Assembly: GCF_019431355.1 (NCBI RefSeq)
Contig: NZ_CP080269.1
Coordinates: forward strand, 2,480,001-2,544,000
Direction: 5' to 3'
Length of the DNA: 64,000 bases
Source: Paenibacillus sp. R14(2021)
GTDB taxonomy: Bacteria; Bacillota; Bacilli; Paenibacillales; Paenibacillaceae
Shown: positions 58,125-64,000 of the stretch, one piece after another
Position numbering within the stretch: position 1 is the stretch's first letter
How the letters are laid out: the number at the start of each line of letters is the position of its first letter
Position numbers and translations under genes: made by a program
The notes under the pieces: model-generated
Told to the model about the DNA's origin: nothing
What the model saw: the letters and a program-made list of their open reading frames with translations, nothing else
Database searches by the model: none

Positions 58125-59411
58125 TCACCAATACAATTGGTCTTGAAACTCAAGAATTAGTTTCTTTTGCATACGAGGCTCCAATTCTTTCAGCTCCGTC
58201 TCCAGATTGACCACATGCTCGTCCGAAATGCGCACGCCTGCGCTGGCATGATAATGATGCTGCATAAATTGCAGCCGATAAGCACTCGGCGGATGCGTAT
58301 AATGGAGCCTCGAGCCTTCCAGCAGCTCGATGCGTCTGATTCGCTCGCGTTCGCGATCGGGCATCGCGTCAACAATCCCCTTGTACGCATCGAAGAAACT
58401 CCCCGTATGCTGATTCAACACATGGCGCTGCAGCGCGGTCCTAAACGTCTGCGCGCCGTACATTTTCTCCGCCAGCCCAAGGGCGGCGTCGGTACCGCCG
58501 ACTTCGGCGCTCTTGTAATCGGCTAAATACTCGCTTTTTTGCGATTCGTAGAAATACAGATGAATATACAAATTTGCCAGTAACCAAGGCACATAGGAAA
58601 GCAGCCCCAATATATATCTGGAAATGAGTACCGTCAAATTCCTTTCAATCTCACCTGCGTCCTGCGGATCCATCAGTTCGCTCCATCTGAGCAACGTCCG
58701 ATAAGCAGTCAGCGTAAAGTGGCCGCTAAGGCTGTCCTGGTTAACGCCGTGCGCGATTTCATGGCTGATCAGCGCCACTTTCTCCTCGCTGCTCAAGATG
58801 CAGAATAACGGCAGCCCGAGCGTAACGTATCGCTTCATGCGCCACCCTGCCTGTTGGTAACTTGCGTTATAACGATGATCGATAATAAGCCCATCGATTC
58901 TCGGGAGCTTCATATAATCACTAACCTCGTCCACCAGTCCGTAGAGTGCACCGTTTTCTTCTCTGGATAAGAGAACGCCGTCCATTTCTAGTTTCGGTAA
59001 CCGAGGCGCCGAGAACCAAACGGCAAGCGCGGCGATTAAGCCGATGATGATATCAAAATAGTATGGCCCCCGAATGCCTTTAATGATTAATACGCAAGCC
59101 CCCACAGCCATAGTCGCCGTAATGCCGTGAATCAGCGTGGCGAAGCCCATTGTGGCGAGCTTATTTTTCGTCAGCCTGGGTCGGAAGCCCTTCTCATTCA
59201 TCATATCGCGAAGCAGCTTCGAACCGAGCTTTCGCCCAAGCCTAAGATACGCAGCCGCGAATCGATCATGCGTTATGGATTCGAATGCTTTAAGATTCCA
59301 TCCGCACTCGCACCAAGATGGATAATGCCAATGCTTGGGTACCTGTTTGCCGCATTGCGGACAGCTTTCGAAAGATACCATATGGCTTACCGGAATTTCT
59401 TGTGTTTGCAC
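58125..59411 (-). CDS. M48-family zinc metalloprotease with N-terminal zinc ribbon
   Basis: A 428-residue membrane protein. The N-terminus carries a zinc-ribbon-like pair CPQCGKQVPKHWHYPSWCEC; two helices follow (about 80-130, LIHGITATMAVGACVLIIKG and YFDIIIGLIAALAVWFSAP); the protease domain has the HExxH site in KVALISHEIAHGVNQD and a third ligand Glu in QKSEYLADYKSAEVGG, with THPPSAYRLQFM near the C-terminus. M48 proteins include HtpX, which clears damaged membrane proteins. The zinc ribbon is not part of HtpX, so the substrate is open. Start is GTG at 59411 with GAGGAG 9 bases ahead. Flanked by two related hairpins. Confidence 0.85.
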   Translation of the reverse strand: MQTQEIPVSHMVSFESCPQCGKQVPKHWHYPSWCECGWNLKAFESITHDRFAAAYLRLGRKLGSKLLRDMMNEKGFRPRLTKNKLATMGFATLIHGITATMAVGACVLIIKGIRGPYYFDIIIGLIAALAVWFSAPRLPKLEMDGVLLSREENGALYGLVDEVSDYMKLPRIDGLIIDHRYNASYQQAGWRMKRYVTLGLPLFCILSSEEKVALISHEIAHGVNQDSLSGHFTLTAYRTLLRWSELMDPQDAGEIERNLTVLISRYILGLLSYVPWLLANLYIHLYFYESQKSEYLADYKSAEVGGTDAALGLAEKMYGAQTFRTALQRHVLNQHTGSFFDAYKGIVDAMPDRERERIRRIELLEGSRLHYTHPPSAYRLQFMQHHYHASAGVRISDEHVVNLETELKELEPRMQKKLILEFQDQLYW

Positions 59412-59542
59412 GAATATGCTCTCCTCTGTTATGTAAATTGCCAGCCGACTCCCTACAGCTGTTATTCGTTATGCTGTGCTTTCCACCATAGTTGACTTCA
59501 TTCGATGATTCGACAAAACGATAGAAAAACCTTCCAAATGCG

Positions 59543-59594
59543 AAAAAACAGCAGCTGCCAAGGACGATTAATAAAGTCCCAGGCTGCTACTGTT
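59543..59594 (-). terminator. Intrinsic terminator of rph
   Basis: Minus strand AACAGTAGCAGCC..GGAC / GTCC..GGCAGCTGCTGTT with mismatches and TTTTTT. It shares 17 of 20 arm bases with the hairpin at 58020-58068, and the bases after it are also alike. Confidence 0.8.
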
Positions 59595-59631
59595 TGTTTA
59601 AACGATTGGTGGGATTTAACCTATTCAGCCA

Positions 59632-62238
<2,607 letters not shown>

Positions 62239-62262
62239 CTAACCATTAAATTGAGAAAACAT

Positions 62263-62291
62263 TTGACAAGAGTTTACCGGCATGGTAGGAT
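62263..62291 (+). promoter_or_regulatory. Sigma-A promoter on the plus strand, divergent from rph
   Basis: Perfect TTGACA, 17-base spacer, TAGGAT. Predicted start near 62298. No plus-strand protein gene follows; a terminator lies 115 bases on. Confidence 0.55.
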
Positions 62292-62345
62292 TAAATTGTA
62301 AGATGTTATATTAATGTTCATATGACTATAAACAGTCGTGATATG

Positions 62346-62374
62346 ATTATATCATGGTGTCTATTTATGTGCAA
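62346..62374 (-). promoter_or_regulatory. Probable promoter of rph
   Basis: Minus strand TTGCAC, 17-base spacer, perfect TATAAT; predicted start near 62338 and a leader of about 110 bases. It lies inside the small-RNA transcript of the other strand. Confidence 0.5.
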
Positions 62375-62379
62375 TATTT

Positions 62380-62412
62380 AAGAACCTGGTAAAGTAGCCC
62401 AGGTTCTTTTTT
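62380..62412 (+). terminator. Intrinsic terminator on the plus strand
   Basis: AAGAACCTGG / CCAGGTTCTT stem, 9-base loop, TTTTTT. On the minus strand the U-run would be missing (AAATATT follows), so the site works for a plus-strand transcript although no plus-strand protein gene exists here. Confidence 0.75.
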
Positions 62413-62538
62413 GATTTTCCGCTGCTATTTAGTTATATCAAAAACATATTGATATTGTTGTTTGGAGCATTTGATAATAAAATCCGTGATTAACATGCTG
62501 CCAAGCCGACTTGCAACAATTTAAATAGCATTGGGTTT

Positions 62539-63096
62539 TTAACTATATTCTATTTCTTTCCGGTCATCCGTACGATCGTACCGAATCCAGCTCATCTCTT
62601 CGATACCGAGCAGCTCTTTAAACTTCTCTACAGCAATGAAATCCTCCTCACCAAACGATAGGTTCCCGGCAAGGAGTTCTTCAATAGCTTTGATCTGCTC
62701 TTCCCTCAGTTCGAATACCCTAAAAGCTTCGGCTTGGGGATTTTGGTTCATATAACCCTCCAACACGGAAGCCCCCACTTCGCCGTATTCATCCATCAGC
62801 TCTTCGATATCTCCGTCCATCAACTCGTAAAGCACCTGAAGATTCGAAACGACTTCTCCTCCTTGCAATATTTCAAACCCCCAGCCATGATCCTCCAGGT
62901 TGGTAAAGTACAAGATTGGACAATGTGCCGATAACGTCTTGAGCTGCTGCGATGCCGCAAATTCGCCGTCTTCCGATGTGAAGAATGCCAGCCACTTCTC
63001 ACTTAGCTTAAGCATTGGCGTACCTGCAGGGAGCTTTTCAATAAGCTTTGGTTGATCAACCGTTCGAATGATATTGCCGTATGTAAATTCACTCAT
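62539..63096 (-). CDS. Unknown acidic soluble protein
   Basis: A 185-residue protein of no family I recognise. It is acidic (EELMDEYGEVGASVLEGY; LLAGNLSFGEEDFIAVEKF), without signal or membrane segments, and probably mixed alpha/beta: KLIEKLPAGTPMLKLSEKWL, CPILYFTNLEDHGWGFEIL and VVSNLQVLYELMDGD. The start MSEFTYGNIIR has GAGAGGTG 8 bases ahead; the longest frame adds 16 codons including that site. Preceded by the terminator of the upstream glycosidase gene and therefore a separate unit. Confidence 0.65.
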   Translation of the reverse strand: MSEFTYGNIIRTVDQPKLIEKLPAGTPMLKLSEKWLAFFTSEDGEFAASQQLKTLSAHCPILYFTNLEDHGWGFEILQGGEVVSNLQVLYELMDGDIEELMDEYGEVGASVLEGYMNQNPQAEAFRVFELREEQIKAIEELLAGNLSFGEEDFIAVEKFKELLGIEEMSWIRYDRTDDRKEIEYS

Positions 63097-63206
63097 ACTT
63101 GCACCTCTCTCTGAATCGATCAACAACTGATCTGAATCCTTCATTAATTCGTGGGAAGCGCGACGAATTCCTTCGTGAAAAAGTATTGCACCTGACCCAA
63201 ATCGCC

Positions 63207-63239
63207 AAAAAGCCGGGGAGGCGATGCTCCCCGGCTTTT
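63207..63239 (-). terminator. Intrinsic terminator of the partial GH-D glycosidase gene
   Basis: AAGCCGGGGAG / CTCCCCGGCTT, perfect stem with a 6-base loop and T-run on the minus strand, 27 bases after the stop. Confidence 0.88.
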
Positions 63240-63266
63240 CTTCGCGCTATCAGCGCCTACTTCTTG

Positions 63267-64000
63267 CTAATGATCGCCGTGCTGCTTCGCCGGCTCCAAG
63301 CGGTACAGCTTCGACTCCATGCCTTCCAGCTGTACGGTTAGTTGACCCTTCGCTTCGGCACTCGCATTCGTCCACAAATCGGTCAGCTTATAGCTCGTCG
63401 AACCGTCCAGTCCAGCCCGCGCCAGGTCAATCGTCTTGCTAACCGGCGTCTTGCCGTAATTGAACACGGCCAAATAATAGCCGTCCTTATCCTTCAGCAC
63501 GAACGTATCTGCCGCCCGCGCGCCAGTATTACCCTCCGTCGCCCCGAAAGCTTTGCCTAGCTTAGCAACATCCAACACGCTCTTGTTGGTCAGAAGCGTC
63601 GTCATATAGTCCTGCGCCTGTTGGTTATGAACATCGTCGGAGTTCAGGAAGACGGTTCCCGATATGACGGCGGAGTTCACCCGCGAACGTGCTTCGATTA
63701 ACGATCCCGCACGCGACAACGCCATATGGTCGGGATCCGTGTAACGATAGATCGTGCCGTTCTGCCACCAGCCGTACGTAAGCGCGTTCAGCTCGAATTC
63801 CGTATCGGATATGCTTCCGAATGTGTCGGTCGCGATCCGGCGGCTGTGCGCGTATTGGCTCGGGAAGAGCGGCGCTATGGATTCGCTGATGAACATCTGG
63901 TCCGCGATCAATCCGTCGACATAAGCCATGCCTTGATTATAGGCTTGCGTGCCCGTTCGAACGCCCGGGTCGAAGTGACTGCCTTCCAGTGCGCCGTGCG
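63267..64000 (-). CDS. Clan GH-D glycosidase, C-terminal part (alpha-galactosidase-like)
   Basis: The frame enters from the right edge and covers about 244 C-terminal residues. HGALEGSHFDPGVRTGTQAY matches the segment after the nucleophile in the 48607-50667 product, and ESIAPLFPSQYAHSRRIATD (acid/base region) with RYTDPDHMALSR follow the same plan; the C-terminal beta domain includes YYLAVFNYGKTPVSKTIDL. It is a paralogue, clearly diverged from the first copy. Whether the full protein is secreted cannot be seen because the N-terminus is missing. Confidence 0.8.
   Translation of the reverse strand, partial: HGALEGSHFDPGVRTGTQAYNQGMAYVDGLIADQMFISESIAPLFPSQYAHSRRIATDTFGSISDTEFELNALTYGWWQNGTIYRYTDPDHMALSRAGSLIEARSRVNSAVISGTVFLNSDDVHNQQAQDYMTTLLTNKSVLDVAKLGKAFGATEGNTGARAADTFVLKDKDGYYLAVFNYGKTPVSKTIDLARAGLDGSTSYKLTDLWTNASAEAKGQLTVQLEGMESKLYRLEPAKQHGDH

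Larger units (their letters stand above)
62298..62412 (+). ncRNA. Putative small RNA or leader transcript antisense to the rph leader
   Basis: Bounded by a good promoter (62263-62291) and a textbook intrinsic terminator (62380-62412), giving about 115 bases. It overlaps the rph promoter and 5' leader on the other strand. It contains a 19-codon frame (62322-62381, starting MTINSRDMIISW) that ends at the terminator stem but has no ribosome site. No known RNA family was recognised; existence is predicted from signals only. Confidence 0.4.

Overview
The window reads as a chromosomal stretch of an endospore-forming Gram-positive bacterium, most likely Paenibacillus or a close relative in Paenibacillaceae. 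Pointers are a moderately high GC content, strong Shine-Dalgarno sites (AGGAGG and GGGGGT types), GerE, two GerA-type germinant receptor operons, a YhcN/YlaJ-type spore lipoprotein, a bacillithiol-type DinB transferase and a YesM/YesN-controlled LplB/YtcP-type sugar transporter with large intracellular glycosidases. No rRNA, tRNA, CRISPR array, insertion sequence or prophage gene was recognised; gene order looks like ordinary chromosome.

Layout. 0-9.7 kb, mostly minus strand: a cut-off sugar-phosphate isomerase, a PhoR/PhoP-type two-component pair behind a BASS-type transporter, class I fumarase, a YfbR-type nucleotidase (plus strand), a BstA-like DinB protein, leucine dehydrogenase and an MFS transporter. 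9.9-14.9 kb: a GH78 rhamnosidase with a cre-like site, an unknown protein with a probable frameshift, and an aldo/keto reductase. 15-22 kb: a SNF2 helicase/SWIM-finger pair (YwqA/YwqB-like) next to UDP-glucose dehydrogenase and a sugar-1-phosphate nucleotidyltransferase. 22.4-28.3 kb: two GT4 and two GT2 glycosyltransferases, a second UDP-sugar dehydrogenase and a YheC/YheD-type ATP-grasp enzyme, which I read as a spore-surface polysaccharide locus. 28.4-34.5 kb: an unpaired SpoOB-type sensor kinase, a TPR membrane protein, glutaminase, and a divergent EmrB-type exporter/TetR pair around a palindromic operator. 34.8-47.1 kb is rich in sporulation genes: gerE with a sigma-K-like promoter, a PhyH dioxygenase, a repeat-containing YhcN-type lipoprotein, a secreted RCC1-repeat protein behind a sigma-E-like promoter, and two complete ger receptor operons facing each other. 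47.3-58 kb: SRPBCC protein, Zur, then an operon of two ABC permeases, a binding lipoprotein and a clan GH-D glycosidase, divergent from its YesN/YesM regulators. 58-64 kb: an M48 protease, a rifampicin phosphotransferase homologue with a small-RNA-like divergent transcript, an unknown protein, and a second clan GH-D glycosidase cut by the window end.

How the parts fit. Two carbohydrate-use modules (rhamnosidase; transporter plus GH-D glycosidase) suggest a plant-polysaccharide or soil lifestyle. The nucleotide-sugar and glycosyltransferase block together with gerE, YhcN-like, RCC1 and ger genes suggests that the middle of the window serves the spore: making its surface and sensing germinants. 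Start sites were moved from the longest frame wherever a ribosome binding site or family alignment favoured another codon; this is stated in each entry.
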